A DNA stretch of 64,000 bases. Source: Oscarella lobularis (lineage: Eukaryota > Porifera > Homoscleromorpha > Homosclerophorida > Oscarellidae). The stretch spans positions 2,232,001 through 2,296,000 of the forward strand of contig NC_089185.1 of the NCBI RefSeq assembly GCF_947507565.1. Reading direction: 5' to 3'. The notes below the pieces were generated by a model that worked only from the letters and a program-made list of their open reading frames with translations, did no database searches and was not told the DNA's origin. Below are positions 11,137-22,857 of the stretch, piece after piece. How positions within the stretch are numbered: position 1 is the stretch's first letter; each line of letters opens with the position of its first letter. The translations under genes were made by a program, and so were the position numbers.

Positions 11137-11847
11137 CAGTAGCGTAGCCAGGATTAAGCGGAGGTAGGTGCTGCAGTTCGCGCGCGGAGCGCGCGAAAAT
11201 TTTTGGACCACGCCCCTTTTCTATTTGGCTATTTAAGGCCTCTAACGAAAAACAGTGCGTAGGCCCAAAGTAACACAACAGAGATAGTAACTTCGGATTG
11301 TGTACAAAGCTTTCTGGAACGAGTACATATGTAGGCATATTACATATCATAACTGGCACATAACATTTGAGCTTAATTATTAACGCTCATCGAAGGAACG
11401 CAGTAAATGAGCACGTTGGGTTTGTCTTCGCTCGCAGCACGCAAACCCAACTGCGAGCTGAAAACGTGTCACTTGATTATGCACCCGAGGGGGCCATGCA
11501 GGGAAGGGTAACTCTGTGCCACCTTTACTCGACAGGTGAATCGCTCTTTTGATATATACATGTAATCAGAACACCTAAAATCTGTGGTGTAAAGGCATAG
11601 CCACCAGGTGCCCTATTCCCATTTTTACAGAAAGGACATATTTCCGGGCAGATTAAGGTGCGGTTAGGCAATGTGATTCCCATAATGCACATGCTGTAGG
11701 CACTAACAGAGATCGGACACCGTGCTAAGGGTGTTCGGGGATCACATGATGGCTAACAACGGGCCATCATTATCTAGTTTAATTATTTTCAGCAAACTTG
11801 AGGGGGGTGCTCGAGCACCCAAAGCACCCCCCCTGGCTACGCCACTG
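11137..11847. mobile_element. 711-bp non-autonomous DNA transposon, 16-bp TIRs
   Basis: The ends CAGTAGCGTAGCCAGG (11137-11152) and CCTGGCTACGCCACTG (11832-11847) are inverted repeats with one mismatch. AAGTG is duplicated outside both ends (11132-11136 and 11848-11852). Just inside the right end is the palindrome GGTGCTCGAGCACC. There is no convincing gene inside. Dropping the element plus one AAGTG restores the gypsy-1 reading frame between spacer and RT. The CAGTGGCGTAGCCAG end type is common in animal genomes; I do not assign the superfamily. Confidence 0.85.
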
Positions 11848-13909
11848 AAGTGAGGTCGGAGACACCCAGAGTAGAGACGGTGGCGGATGAGTATTCGACA
11901 GAATTAAAAGCGGGGAGGAGACAGTCGCTCCGTCGTATTTACGAGTCGTTGGTGGAGTCTTCGGATGGAGAACGTATAATGGCTCTTCTTGAACAGTATC
12001 ATTTTATTTTCGTGCTAAGCGAGGAGGACAGAGGCGAAACGAGTTTAGTTTCGATGTCGCTTGACACAGGCAGTGATGAGCCAATATTTCAGCCGTTGCG
12101 ACGAACCCCCTTTTCAAGTCGCAAGGAAATAGCAAAGCAGATAGAGAAGATGCAACGAGGCGGGATCATCGTGCCGTCTCACAGCCCGTGGTCAAGTCCG
12201 GTTGTACTAGCTGATAAGAAAGATGGTACACTGCGCTTCTGTGTTGACTACAGGATGCTAAACGCGGTAACAAAGCCGGACTGGTTTCCACTTGCACGCC
12301 CAGACGATATCTTTGACAAGATTGGTCAGGCCTGCTATTTTTCAACTTCAGACTTAAAAACGGGTTATTGGCAAATTCGTATGTCTCGGGAGTCGCAGGA
12401 AAAAACGACCTATGCTACGGAACAGAGTTTATTTGAATTCAAGGTAATGCCGTTCGGCTTGAGAAATGCTCCGGCAGTTTTCCAACGATTAATGAAGAAG
12501 GTCTTAGACGGACTGAATGCAGACGGCGATTTCGTTGCCGTGTATTTGGACGACATACGCATATTTTTGGAAACGGTGGAGGAGCATCTGCGTCATCTGG
12601 CCTTAGTGTTCCGTCGCCTAGTGGAAGCTGGATTGCGACTGAATCCAGCCAAATGCTGTTTTCTGCAGAAGGAGGTAGACTATCTTGGTCACACCATTTC
12701 TGCCGGTGGTTTAAGACCGAATCAAAGTTTGGTCGAAGCGGTGGGCAGGTTTGCAGTGCCGCGCACGATAAGGGCACTCTGGCAGTTCTTAGGCCTGACG
12801 TCGTATTATCGGAGGTTTATTCCGCGATATGCTGTACGAGCCGCATCTTTGTACGCGCAACTGAGGAAACGATAACAACTGAACTGGTCAGCGGAGTGTC
12901 AAGCCAATTTTGAGGATTTGAAGCAAAGTCTTGTCACACCTCCCGTATTAGCTTTTCCTTCATTTGATCGTGAGTTCGTCCTGGAGACTGATGCGTGTCA
13001 GTTGGGGGCTGGGAGCTGTATTGGCACAATGTTTGGCGGATAATCAACTGCACCCGGTTGCGTACGCCAGTAGAGTTTTGCGAGGCGCAGAACGTCATTA
13101 TGCCATAACAGAGTTGGAGACGTTGGCGGTGGCGTGGGCCATCAGTCATTTTCGTGCCTACCTTTATGGGAATACCGTTGTTGTCTACACCGATCATTCT
13201 GCTGTAAAGGCCATACTTGAGACCCCTAGTGCTAATGGCAAACACGCGCGATGGTGGCGTAAGGTCTATAAGAGTGGTATCTCTTCGGTGCATGTGAAAT
13301 ACCGACCGGGGAGACAGAACAAAAATGCCGACTGTTTGTCGCGAATACATGAAGTGGATGATCTAGGAACCGCGTCAAGTCAGGTGGCCCATGTTACTCA
13401 GATAACTGGGATTAATTCAATTTGTGAGTTGTTGGAAGCTAGTCCGCAGCTGAGCGAGTCGTTCAGCCTGGCTGAGGAACAACGAGGAGATAGCCGGTTG
13501 AAAAAAATAATCCAGTTCCTGACAGAAGGATCGCTGCCTAATGAGTTGTCGGGAGTGGATCGTGCTAACTTAATTTTGGAGTCTAGTGCGTTTTGCCTAG
13601 ATGGTGGAATTCTCTATCACGTTGATGCAAAAGATAATGATTCAAAGAAGGTCGTTGCTCCAATATCAATACGCCAAATTCTTTTGAATCAGTATCATGG
13701 GGATCGTTTGGAGGGACATTTCTCGGGTGCTCGGTTATGTGCGGTCATAGCGGAGAAATGGTGGTGGAAAGGAATGAGGCAGGATGCAATGAAGCACTTT
13801 GAAAATTGCCCTGCCTGCGTCACAGCTGTTGGACCGCGCCCTAAGAAAACGCGACCAACCTCTGCATCTTATACCTGTCGAACGTCCTTTTCAAATAGTG
13901 GGAGTGGAC
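11848..13909 (+). pseudogene. gypsy-1 RT, RNase H and integrase zinc domain
   Basis: Reverse transcriptase motifs are in order: FCVDYRMLNAVT (12239-12274), FSTSDLKTGYWQI (12340-12378) with the first catalytic Asp, MPFGLRNAPAVFQRLM and VYLDDIRIF (12540-12566) with the YLDD active site. A stop at 12873-12875 and a one-base shift near 13010 separate this from RNase H (ETDACQLGAG, ITELETLAVAWAI, VVYTDHSAVKAI). The H2C2 integrase zinc finger follows at about 13696-13818 (HGDRLEGHF...CPAC). The integrase core begins with VERPFQIVGVD and is cut there by RINGer-1; it resumes at 22858. Confidence 0.85.
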
Positions 13910-14272
13910 AGCAGGGGGAATATCGTTGCGCATGCGCCGGTTGCTAAGGAGAAAACTCGGTCCATATCTCAGTTTCCCTTTGACGTTTGATTGTTTTCTT
14001 AGTGTATAGCATCAAAGAAATAATAGAAGCATGTTCTTGGCAAGTATCGTGGCCGGAGGTGGCTGTTTTCGTGTAGGTGATTTTTTCCTCGAGTTCTTTC
14101 TTGGTCTACCGAGCCTAATTATTATTTCACCTTTGGGCCATGTTTTTATGGGTTTGAAAAACAGGTTTACTCAAAAATAATTTGCCGTTGAAACTTTTTT
14201 CCGAATTTTGTTTCGAACTTATATAGCCAATATGAATAACAAGGTATTGCAGAATTAACACGATAATTATTT

Positions 14273-17200
14273 TTACATGTAGTCATGATCAAGACTGATC
14301 AAATGGTCCCTTTGCTTGGCTGATTGAAACTTCGGTTTGGTCGTCCTCGGTGTTAGTCCTGCCAGTTGTGCTTCCAGGTGCAACATAAATTCCTCTGAAG
14401 TATAGTACTCCTCCAGATCGTCGCTAGTCACTTCCTCGTCGTCAGCAGCTTCTTCTTCTACATCTTCAATGATGTCTTTATCATCAGACCCGGTGCTTAT
14501 GCTTATGTTAATTTTTTTGCTTAAGTCTGTTATTGTCTCATACAGCAATGGTTCGCAGTAAATGCATGATTGACGCGAGAGGCATTTCTCGTGGAAAGAA
14601 TGCCCACAAGTAAGGAGCACTGCAGGCGTCTCGTGTAGTTCGGAGCATTTTTCTGAATCACAGATGAAGTCATGTTGAGGAACTTTTGTGCTTGAGAATC
14701 CCAGCGGAAAGGACCTCTGGTCAAGGGTGCACTCATAGGCCTTCAATTGAAATTGCCTGCGCTTGCTCCTTTTTTTAGGAATTTCTCTTGATTCGCCGCA
14801 GTTTTCGTGAATACTTTTGAATTTTTTATCATGTAATCTGCTGCAAGTCCGGCAAGGTGAGACACGTTGCTAGAGGTGTTTTTTCTTGGTCCCTCCTGCA
14901 GGAAATGCGAAGCGAAATCACCTTGGAACTTCTTCCCGCTCAAGACGTTTGCAAATTCGGTGATCTGTTCCGCACTGGACCATGCAGGACACTGCGCTCG
15001 TAAGGGAGAATGAAATGTTTCCACCTTCTTCTCCGTGAAGACGTTGAGGTAACGTGAAAAGGTTGCTTTCCATTGAGGAAGAGCTATCTCGTACTGCAGA
15101 CAGTCGCTGATAGTTGAAAGCATAGCCTTGTTGTAGTTTCGGCGCTGTTGGACGATAAACATGACAGCCAATTGAGCCATCGCCGATTTCCAGAGCTCAT
15201 ACTGACTCCCGCGATGAATGGCGGAGTAAAAGAAAAAGACCAGAAAAAGAATCGTATGTAAGAAGTGCTTCAGCAATAGAAATTCGTAATCTTTACACAT
15301 TCCAAATGACGATAGAACTCCTTCTCGAATGAGTTGCCAGCCTCCAAGGAGTGCAGCCACCATGGCTGACATTCTCTCGTGGCGGGTTTTTTTGGCAAAC
15401 TTTTTCTTTCCCCAAACATCGCTTTGTATACGCCTACAGTAAGTATTTTAATTAATTAATTATTTATTTATAGCAGTTAACTAGTACCTTCAAATATAGG
15501 ATGATACATAACGAACAGATTTTCCATTGAGTTAAGGTAAATATGAAATGGTCCCAAAAGCGGAACGACTGACGGCAGCATCGGATGATTTGGATACTAA
15601 ATTAAGGTAAATTCTAACCTTATTTGAAATAATTATCTTAGAACCTTAGCTATTAATTTTTTCTGAAAGTAAAACGTTGGATAGTCGCCAAGTGATGGAA
15701 GTAGGTACCCTTCAGTGTACCTGAAGAGTTCATTTAGCAAAAATGTAATTAATTTAATGTCTAACCTTGATAGTGCAGGATGGCTTTTAATGATGCCATC
15801 AAAAACAGCTTTATAATTTTTTTTCGTTTTTTAAGTTTTGATGGGTTTCGCTGACGAACCTGCAGGTTTTTAGCTGATCGAGTTCCCTTTGGCTAGGTAA
15901 AGTGTAGCATCTATTTGCAAAATATTATTTATTGATTTATTTATTTCCTTCAGCATGGATCTTGCCTTAAGTGAATCAATGATTTTTGCACGTTCGTGAG
16001 CGTCATTTGAGAAAATTCTGCCGGCAGCGCTTCCATCCTTGTCTGATGAAGATTTTCCGAAACAGATTTGGAGACCCATTCCTTCAAAAGCCCTATATTT
16101 ATTGACCCTTTGCAGGCATCATTCCTTGGCCAGTAGTGAACAGGATTTCCTGACTGAGGCTGCGGTAGGCTCTCGATTTCATTTGGAACGTCTATTATGC
16201 AGGTGGCCATATGGATTGCGGTCGACGTTTCACTAGACGTTGGCCTCATTATTGTATGGACTGAATGGAAGTCGTCGATGGTGAGCAGCATAATTCTTTT
16301 CTGGCTTGCAGCAGTGTCGATAAATGTATTTCCCAGAGGCCTGTTGTCATGAGCCATTTCTTTTCGAAATTTTCGAATCGTCTTCGGATGCCCACAGATG
16401 CCGACGGCTCGTCCGCATTCCGAGGCAGCATCGGAACAACCGCTAAGGGATAAATGTAACCCCACGTCGCTTACAAATGCCGTTATTTGCTAAAACGCAA
16501 ATATTTTGTATAGAATGAATTAAATAATTTACCTGGTCTTTTAGATAGGCAAGTCTGTACAAGTCTGCCACCGCCCTTTGTCGTCTCAGAAAAATTCTTT
16601 TGTCTTGTTCGAGGGTGTTAGAGTATTCACTGCTAATGATGTCTTCGATCATATTAAATAGTCCAGGCGCATGTTTATCACAAAAGGTTTTCATATCTTC
16701 AGCGTCGTAAAGCTTTTTCGCTTGTAGAGAATGTGGTGATCGTGAAGAGCTTTTTGAAAAGACCGGAGCAATGAAGGAAAATCTAGTGATTATTAAATAT
16801 TTTGAATGTATTTATTTATTTGTTTATTTATTTATTTACCAAGACGGCGACGAAGTTCAGCGTTCTCGGCTTCTTTGGCTGCTAGCTGCCTTTGAGACTC
16901 TGCTAGCTCCACTCTCATTCGTTCGAGATCATTAGCAGCCCTGGTTCGTGGAAGCGGGAGGTGCGTTCGTGCGGCCGTGGGCGTAGGCTAAATATAATAT
17001 TAATTCACTCTAGTACACGTACGTTTACGCACCAACCTCCACTTCTGCAACGGCAACAGCAACTCGTTTTGGCGGCGCCTGGTAGCGGGGATGCTCAGTG
17101 ACGCGCTGTGAGCTGTCCATGACAGATCGATGGTATCTGCAAACGTACGCTGCTACGCTGTTCGATATATCGTCGAGTGGTTTCAATAGACGATCGGGAC

Positions 17201-17435
17201 AGGGACGAAGAACGTCTGAACAGCGCTCGCGATCGAAGACGAACGCACAGCGGTAGCATTCGTCGAGCATTCGACGAGAATGTGCGAAGCAGAGGTGAAC
17301 TTCGTCGGGAAATCCCCGTTCTCTGGCGTCGCGTGCTGTGTACAGGGAAACGTTACCGGATCAGGCCGATTCGGTCGCTCTTCGTGATCGAGTAAGGGAT
17401 CCGGAATCGAAATAACACGTGGAAGATTCACTCAT
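14273..17435 (-). pseudogene. RINGer putative transposase gene, copy 1 (multi-exon, RING C-terminus)
   Basis: Several exons correspond to copy 2. Exon 1 (from ATG 17435 to about 17030) is a Cys/His-rich module; exon 2 (about 16990-16840) is a short coiled coil. Then come LRRQRAVADLYRLAYLKDQV (16530-16590), HLSLSGCSDAASECGRAVG, LLTIDDFHSVHTI and RPTSSETSTAIHMATC (near 16250), SLGDYPTFYFQKKLIA (near 15675), GPFHIYLNS (near 15555) and a long last exon from about 15420. The last exon has NYNKAMLSTISDC, EKKVETFHS and, after a frame change near 14745, a RING-like finger CDSEKC...CGHSFHEKC...CIYC. TGA at 17361-17363 in exon 1 sits where copy 2 has Cys, so this copy is probably inactive. A role as transposase is inferred from its position between terminal repeats; I know no characterised homologue. 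Confidence 0.7.
16808..16840. repeat. (TTTA)n microsatellite in a RINGer-1 intron
   Basis: A run of ATTT/GTTT units about 33 bp long just beside the coiled-coil exon. Simple repeat in presumed intron sequence. Confidence 0.8.
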
Positions 17436-17983
17436 TGCTTGCGAACGCAGGACAGCGAAGGACAGGGAAATCGGAGAGAAAGAAGGCGTGAATGGCGGGT
17501 TCAGCTGGAATCAGCTGGAAAGCGCGGCTAAGAAGAACGTTTTCGCGGACTTATTTTACGGTATTTCCAAGTTTTTTGATATACAGATCTTTTCTCGTAG
17601 GTCAAGAAGTGGCAAAGTGTCCATTCCGCGCGAGATCGACATGATTAGGGAAAGTCGATAATCGGACTTGCAGCTTCGCGAGCGATTCTAGAAAATTCGT
17701 GTCTCTCGATTTTTTTTCGTCGAGGTCAAAATGAAAGAGGAAATAACGCTCTATGAGTTAGGCTCGCTCATAGCCTTTGCCAGAGCTTCGCCAGCTTGGC
17801 GCAGCCCTTTTTAGTAAAATTACACTTGTGTGAAGTCTAACCCCCACCCAGTTAGACGCGGTTGATATCCGGGCTATCGGGGGGGAAAATAGATAAGGCG
17901 CGCGCTGGCAGCGTAGGAGTCAGTCGTCAGGCTGCCAGCGCGCGAACATCATCACTACTCAACTTTCTTTTGCAACTCTCTCG

Positions 17984-19631
17984 ATGGAACAGCAAACGCG
18001 GACGACAACAGGAGCGGGAATGCTCACGCGCAGTCAGACACGGACAACGCCGTTGGCCCCGGCCGCCTCGGCTGGTACGTCGACGCCGCTTTCGGCCGCG
18101 CCCGTGGCCGCTGCCACGTCCTCTCCGCTGACGTCGAGCTTACCCGTTCCCACGCTACAGTCGGCCTCGACGACACCGACGACGGGAGTGTTGGGATCGC
18201 AGCCCCAACAATCGGACATCCTGCTGCAGACAGCCGACGGCCGTCGCGTTTCGTTACGCGCGTTCGTGCAGTCAGTGGTGGCGGAAAACACGTCGACGCG
18301 CGCAGGTAGGCAGGGGTTGGTTTAGCAGTTGCGACGGCGTTGCCGATTGCACTCCGTATCGGGGTCCCAGTTTGGGCGCGTTGGCGCTCGGCCAGGGAAA
18401 GCCAGCGGTTGGCGCCCAAACGTCCCATCTTGGCGGGAACAGTGGCGCGCGCGCGGGAGGGGTGATAGGCGGGGCTCAGCCTGGCGTACTTCCTACAGGT
18501 GGCATGGGAAGAGGCGGGCTGGGAAGTCTGCCCTCGGCGAGTCTGTTATCAGCGTTGGGCCGAACACAGACGGCGGCGGCAGGCTCTCGACCAGGCGTGA
18601 GGGGAGCGTCCCAGTTCCCGCTAAGGGGCGGGTTCACGTTTGGGTCTGGCCTACGCCCTCAGGGCGAGAGCGCGGTGCGTTTTGCGTCGGCGTCGGGATC
18701 GACACCGAGCGGCGCGGCGGTGGTGCAGCCGCCGCCACCCGGAGTGCCGGGTGCGGGCGTTGGTCTGTCAGCGACGGGGCCTCAACCAGGGCTGGGCGCG
18801 GGTCACGATGCACCCGGAGGCGGGACGGCGTCGGCGCAATGGACGCTTCCGGCGTGGACCCCACCTCCCGGATGGATGGATATGGCTCCGGCGGCAAAAA
18901 AGGCTCGCTCGGCCCCCTTCTTCATGGGAGAGGCTCTCCCGCTGGTGCCGGGAAGGGCGGTCGACAAAATTCTGTCCGGAGAATATATCGATTTCTCGAA
19001 GTTGCTCCCGGACAATATTGAGCTAATGCGCAGGGATGGCGAGAGGGACATAGCGGCGGGGTGGCAGTCAGTGCGCTCGCCGATACGGCGGCTGACGTCC
19101 CTACTGTCCTTGGTTCAGGCATATGCCGCTTTCGCAGCGGTCGTGCTCTCGCACCAGCCAGATCGCTCCACAGAGCTGATGGCATACCTGCGCGTGCTGG
19201 TGCGGGAGGCGCAGCGGTGCGGCGGAACGGGCTGGAGAGCATACGACCAGCAATTCCGCATGCAGGCCGGGGCATACCCGTCAAACGCCTGGACGTCACT
19301 CCAGACAGCGATATGCGGCGGCACTTTCTGGTCGACAAAGCACGCCGGGGCAAAGACCCCGGTAGTATGTGACCATTGCCTTGAGGCCGATCACGCAACA
19401 GAGGAGTGCGCGCTGGCCCCGGCAGCGGATGTGGTTTATCGCCCGTCGAAAGCGAAACCACTTAAGACGAAAAAGTCACCAGCCGCAAAGTTTTGCCGAC
19501 AGTTTAATTTTGGCAAAGAGGGTTGCAGCTACGGGGCTGACTGTGTGTTTGCACAAGTTTGTGCAAAGTGCGGCGCCGAGGGGCACAAATCCGGAGCGTG
19601 CAAGCTGCCCGCAGCGGCGCATGGGCAGTAG
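17984..19631 (+). pseudogene. YR-retroelement gag-like ORF1, one frameshift
   Basis: ATG 17984 opens a Ser/Thr/Pro/Ala-rich N-terminus (113 codons) that stops at 18323. The rest is open from about 18330 to 19631 in the next frame, so one base was gained or lost near 18300-18330. The middle is Gly/Pro-rich and low complexity; a helical core follows from about 18900 (FSKLLPDNIELMRRDGE). The C-terminus has three Cys/His modules: CDHCLEADHATEEC, a CCCH-like CRQFNFGKEGCSYGADC and a CCHC knuckle CAKCGAEGHKSGAC. The zinc modules suggest RNA binding in the particle. The end lies about 190 bases before the RT frame. Confidence 0.7.
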
Positions 19632-19819
19632 CAAGCTGGCAAGAGGAAGGCACGTTCTGCTTTGGATTACGGACATTAGATAATGGCGCTGTGTTGCGCG
19701 AACGGTTTTCGAGCGTTTGCTTTGTTTTCGGGGTATGGCATGGGGCGGGGTCCGTTAAGCCGTCTGTTGTGTTTTGCTGCGGTTCGGACTTGTTAGTATA
19801 ACAACCAGTTGGTACGCGC

Positions 19820-21661
19820 GTGATGGGCATGTCTCTCGTAGATGCGTGTGGCTTGGTCAACGAGCGCCACGTTTTACTGCCTCGGTTGCGATCCCTTGAA
19901 ACGGCGGACGCATCGGGGTCCCAGGCGCTCCCCGAGTGGGACGGGGCGTCGTCCTCGCCGGTGCGAGTGGAAGCATGGCGGACAGCGCTGGCGAAGCACC
20001 CCGATCGGGCGTTCGCGCAGTTCATCGTAGCGGGCCTGACAGAAGGTTTCCGGATCGGGCACGGGGTCTCGCACGTGTGCAAGAGAGGACCGCCTCGCAA
20101 CATGAGGTCGGCTGGGGAGCACCCTGACGTGGTGCAGCGTTACCTAGACGAGGAGCGGGCATCGGGCGCCCTACGCGGTCCAGTGCAGCACCCCGAGGCC
20201 GTTCATGTAAGCCCGTTTGGCGTCATCCCTAAATCAGGCCCACAGGGCAGGTGGAGACTGATTGTGAACCTGTCTTCGCCGATAGGCGGGAGTGTTAACG
20301 ACGGCATTTCCCCAGCAGCCTGCTCGGTGGAATACGTGCGCCTGGACGAGGCCGTTCGCCGATGCGCGCGGCTGGGCAAGGGGACATCGCTGGTCAAAGT
20401 TGACATCAAAAGCGCGTACCGTATCGTGCCGGTCCATCCGGACGATCGGCATTTACTTTGTGTAGCATGGAGGGGTGACGTGTTTGTGGACACGGCACTG
20501 CCGTTTGGCCTTCGCTCGGCCCCGGTGATCTTTTCGGCGGTGGCCGATGCACTGCTGTGGATAATGTTGGACCGGGGCATCCAGGACGGAGTCCATTACC
20601 TCGACGATTACTTACTTCTGGGCTCCCCGGCAACGGCGGCGGGCGAGCGCAATCGCAGGATCGCGCTGGAGACCTGCGCGGAGCTAGGGGTACCCGTGGC
20701 AGTGCAGAAACTGGAGGGCCGGAGTACATGCGTAGTCTTTCTCGGTTTGAAGTTGGATACCGAGAAGCAGGAGGTTCGATTGCCGGCCGAAAAGCTTGAC
20801 AGAGTGCGGGGGTTGATCCGCCTGTGGCAGGCGCGTAAAAAATGCTCTAAGAGGGACCTACTCTCGCTGGTGGGTCTACTACACCACGCCGCGACGGCGA
20901 TCCCGGCAGGGCGGTCATTCGTCCGGCGTCTGATCGACCTGTCCATGGTACGGCCGGCGATGCACCACGTCATTCGTCTGAATGCGGAGGCAAGAGCGGA
21001 TTTGTTCTGGTGGTCGACGTTCCCAGAGCGTTGGAACGGACGTGGATTCTTCGCTTGTATTGCGGCAACTCCGTCGGTGGTGGTACAGACCGATGCCACG
21101 GGTCTATGGGGCTGCGGGGCAATCGCGGGAAGCGTCTGGTTCAGCCACCAATGGTCGCCAAGCTGGCGCTCGGAAAAGATCGCGGCGAAGGAATTGGCGA
21201 AGGTGGTGGTGGCTGCAGCGGTGTGGGGCCGCGACTGGACGGGCTCGTCTGTGCTCATAGAGTCCGATAATTCGACCGTGGTGGCGGCAGTCAACTCGGG
21301 TTCAAGCCGGGACGCGTCGCTGATGCCGTTGTTGCGGTCGTTGCAGTTTGTGAAGGCAATGTTTGCCTTCTCACTGCGGGCGCGACACATACCTGGCGCG
21401 CTGAATGTTGTGGCGGACGGCTTGTCAAGAAACCGACCGCTGGCTGATATACGTAGGCTTTCCCCGCAGATGGCGTCCGCGATGTCGTCGGTGCCGGCGG
21501 AGATCTGGGAATTGCTGGAGCCCGGCCGGGTCAACTGGTTGTCTCAGGGCTGGAGAGCGCAGTTTCTGGCTACGCTGCGCTGGGCATCGCCGACTCCACT
21601 CGCCGGGCATATCGCGCCGGGCAAAACCAGTTCGCCCGTTTCTGCCGGCATCTGGGAGTGA
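19820..21661 (+). CDS. YR-retroelement reverse transcriptase and RNase H (613 aa)
   Basis: This is an uninterrupted frame. RT motifs: GRWRLIVNLSSP (residues about 143-154), TSLVKVDIKSAYRI with the first catalytic Asp (about 194-207), LPFGLRSAPVIFSAV and HYLDDYLLLG (about 261-270) with the YLDD active site. RNase H follows with VVVQTDATGLWGCGAI (about 421-436), an ESDNSTVVAAVNSG box and the ending ARHIPGALNVVADGLSRN. The enzyme would copy element RNA into circular DNA for the recombinase. It overlaps the recombinase frame by 4 bases at ATGA-like spacing. The start is the first Met; the true one could be a little downstream. All key residues visible are present. Confidence 0.9.
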   Translation: MMGMSLVDACGLVNERHVLLPRLRSLETADASGSQALPEWDGASSSPVRVEAWRTALAKHPDRAFAQFIVAGLTEGFRIGHGVSHVCKRGPPRNMRSAGEHPDVVQRYLDEERASGALRGPVQHPEAVHVSPFGVIPKSGPQGRWRLIVNLSSPIGGSVNDGISPAACSVEYVRLDEAVRRCARLGKGTSLVKVDIKSAYRIVPVHPDDRHLLCVAWRGDVFVDTALPFGLRSAPVIFSAVADALLWIMLDRGIQDGVHYLDDYLLLGSPATAAGERNRRIALETCAELGVPVAVQKLEGRSTCVVFLGLKLDTEKQEVRLPAEKLDRVRGLIRLWQARKKCSKRDLLSLVGLLHHAATAIPAGRSFVRRLIDLSMVRPAMHHVIRLNAEARADLFWWSTFPERWNGRGFFACIAATPSVVVQTDATGLWGCGAIAGSVWFSHQWSPSWRSEKIAAKELAKVVVAAAVWGRDWTGSSVLIESDNSTVVAAVNSGSSRDASLMPLLRSLQFVKAMFAFSLRARHIPGALNVVADGLSRNRPLADIRRLSPQMASAMSSVPAEIWELLEPGRVNWLSQGWRAQFLATLRWASPTPLAGHIAPGKTSSPVSAGIWE

Positions 21662-22497
21662 CGCCGGTGCCAGCCTCCGAACACTTACTGTCATTATTTT
21701 GCGCGTCTCTGGCGAACGAGGAAAAATCTTATAGTACGATTAAATCCTACCTGGCGGGGGTTCGGCACTGGCATGTGGTCTGCGGGTCGGGGGACCCGCT
21801 CTCTGTAGCACATCCGCAACTGGACTTGGTCTTGCGGAGAATAAAACGGCGCCAGGGCAGTCCGGCTCCGGACCGCCGTCTCCCAATCACGCAGGAGATT
21901 CTGCGCCTACTGCGGGCGGTGTGGGAGAGATCAGGCGACGCATGGGACGCCCAAATGCTGTGGGCGGCGAGCTGCTGTGGCTTCTTTGGCTTCATGAGGT
22001 CGGGCGAGTTTACGGTGGACGGCGAGTTCGACCCGTCGCGTCATCTCTCGCCGGCTGATATTTTGGTAGATTCCTAGAGTTCCCCTTCGTGGGTATGCGT
22101 TCACCTAAAACAATCGAAGACGGACCCATTCCGGCGAGGGGTGGACGTGTACTTGGGGCGCACGGACTCGGACCTATGCCCGGTGGGAGCACTACTGGCG
22201 TACCTGGTGAGTCGCGGCTGGGAGTCGGGCTCCCTATTTCGTCATCGCAATGGGCGTCCACTGTCGAGGACGACGTCGGTCCTACGCATTCGCCAGGCGC
22301 TGACATCGCAAGGAGTGCAGGCGGGATCCTTCTCGGGTCACAGCTTTCGGATTGGGGCGGCGTCAACAGCAGCAGCGCGCCGTCTGGAGAATTCGACGAT
22401 CCGAACGCTGGGGAGATGGAAGAGCGACGCGTACCAGCGGTACATCCGGCTCCGCCCAGAAGAGATCGCGGCGTTTAGCCGGAATTTATGCGCGTAA
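21658..22497 (+). pseudogene. YR-retroelement tyrosine recombinase with one in-frame stop
   Basis: A phage-integrase-like recombinase would insert the circular DNA copy. The N-terminal SAM-like part has KSYSTIKSYLAGVRHWHVV; the catalytic domain shows the first Arg in GFMRSGEF (near 21995), the HxxR box GHSFRIGAAS (22337-22366) and the nucleophile Tyr in LGRWKSDAYQRYI (22408-22446). A TAG at 22075-22077 interrupts the domain, and the same frame continues directly on its 3' side with KQSKTDPF. One point mutation, or read error, is enough to explain the break. Confidence 0.85.
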
Positions 22498-22857
22498 CTC
22501 GGACGATTCGGGCGGTCTGAGAGGTTTCGTTGTGTCACGATCGCGTGTTATTGTTTTGCGGTTTCTCTGGTATGTGGGCAAGGGCCCGGATTTGGTGATC
22601 GCGTACTACACTGATCTTAGTGGGGTGGTCTGGGGGCGTCGGTCACGGCGCATAGCCCCGCGCCCAACTTGTGTCTGGGGTGTTAGTTCGGCGACGCCTA
22701 ACTTACAGGTGACCACGCCCACGGCGGGTACGCAGCCGGACACCTCCGGGCACCTACCAAACCTTTGCAGGGCAAGGGTGTAGATATATACGGGTGGGAT
22801 AGGTGGATGTCAATGCAATACATATTCTCGCGCATGTGCAACAATATTCCCCCTGCT

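Larger units (their letters stand above)
17815..22795 (+). mobile_element. DIRS/Ngaro-type tyrosine-recombinase retrotransposon
   Basis: The gene order is gag-like, RT plus RNase H, then tyrosine recombinase, with no DDE integrase. This defines YR retrotransposons of the DIRS/Ngaro group, which integrate by site-specific recombination rather than strand transfer. Base composition is visibly richer in G and C than the flanks throughout. Edges were placed by comparing RINGer-1 with RINGer-2 and may be off by about 30 bases. I found no clear inverted or split direct repeats, so DIRS and Ngaro cannot be separated; no methyltransferase domain is present. Confidence 0.8.
13910..22857 (-). mobile_element. 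RINGer-1: unclassified DNA transposon, 9-bp TSD (hosts DIRS element)
   Basis: The ends AGCAGGGGGAATAT (13910-13923) and ATATTCCCCCTGCT (22844-22857) are inverted repeats, with further matches inward including the GCGCATGYGC block. Direct 9-bp repeats flank it, GGAGTGGAC (13901-13909) and GGAGTAGAC (22858-22866), differing at one base. Without the nested DIRS-type element the length is close to 4 kb, like the second copy at 33108-37219. It carries one multi-exon gene on the reverse strand. It inserted into the gypsy-1 integrase, so it is younger than gypsy-1 and older than the DIRS insertion. Confidence 0.85.

Noticed and set aside
14200..17500. RINGer gene as a KDZ (Zisupton/Dileera/Kyakuja) transposase
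   Set aside because: The hallmark KDZ blocks were not seen, and the 9-bp duplication differs from the 8 bp I recall for Zisupton; kept as unclassified.
20608..21534. Long reverse-strand open frame (308 codons) in the DIRS-type element
   Set aside because: It is antisense to the RT/RNase H gene, whose motifs are clear; the GC-rich sequence has few stops by chance.
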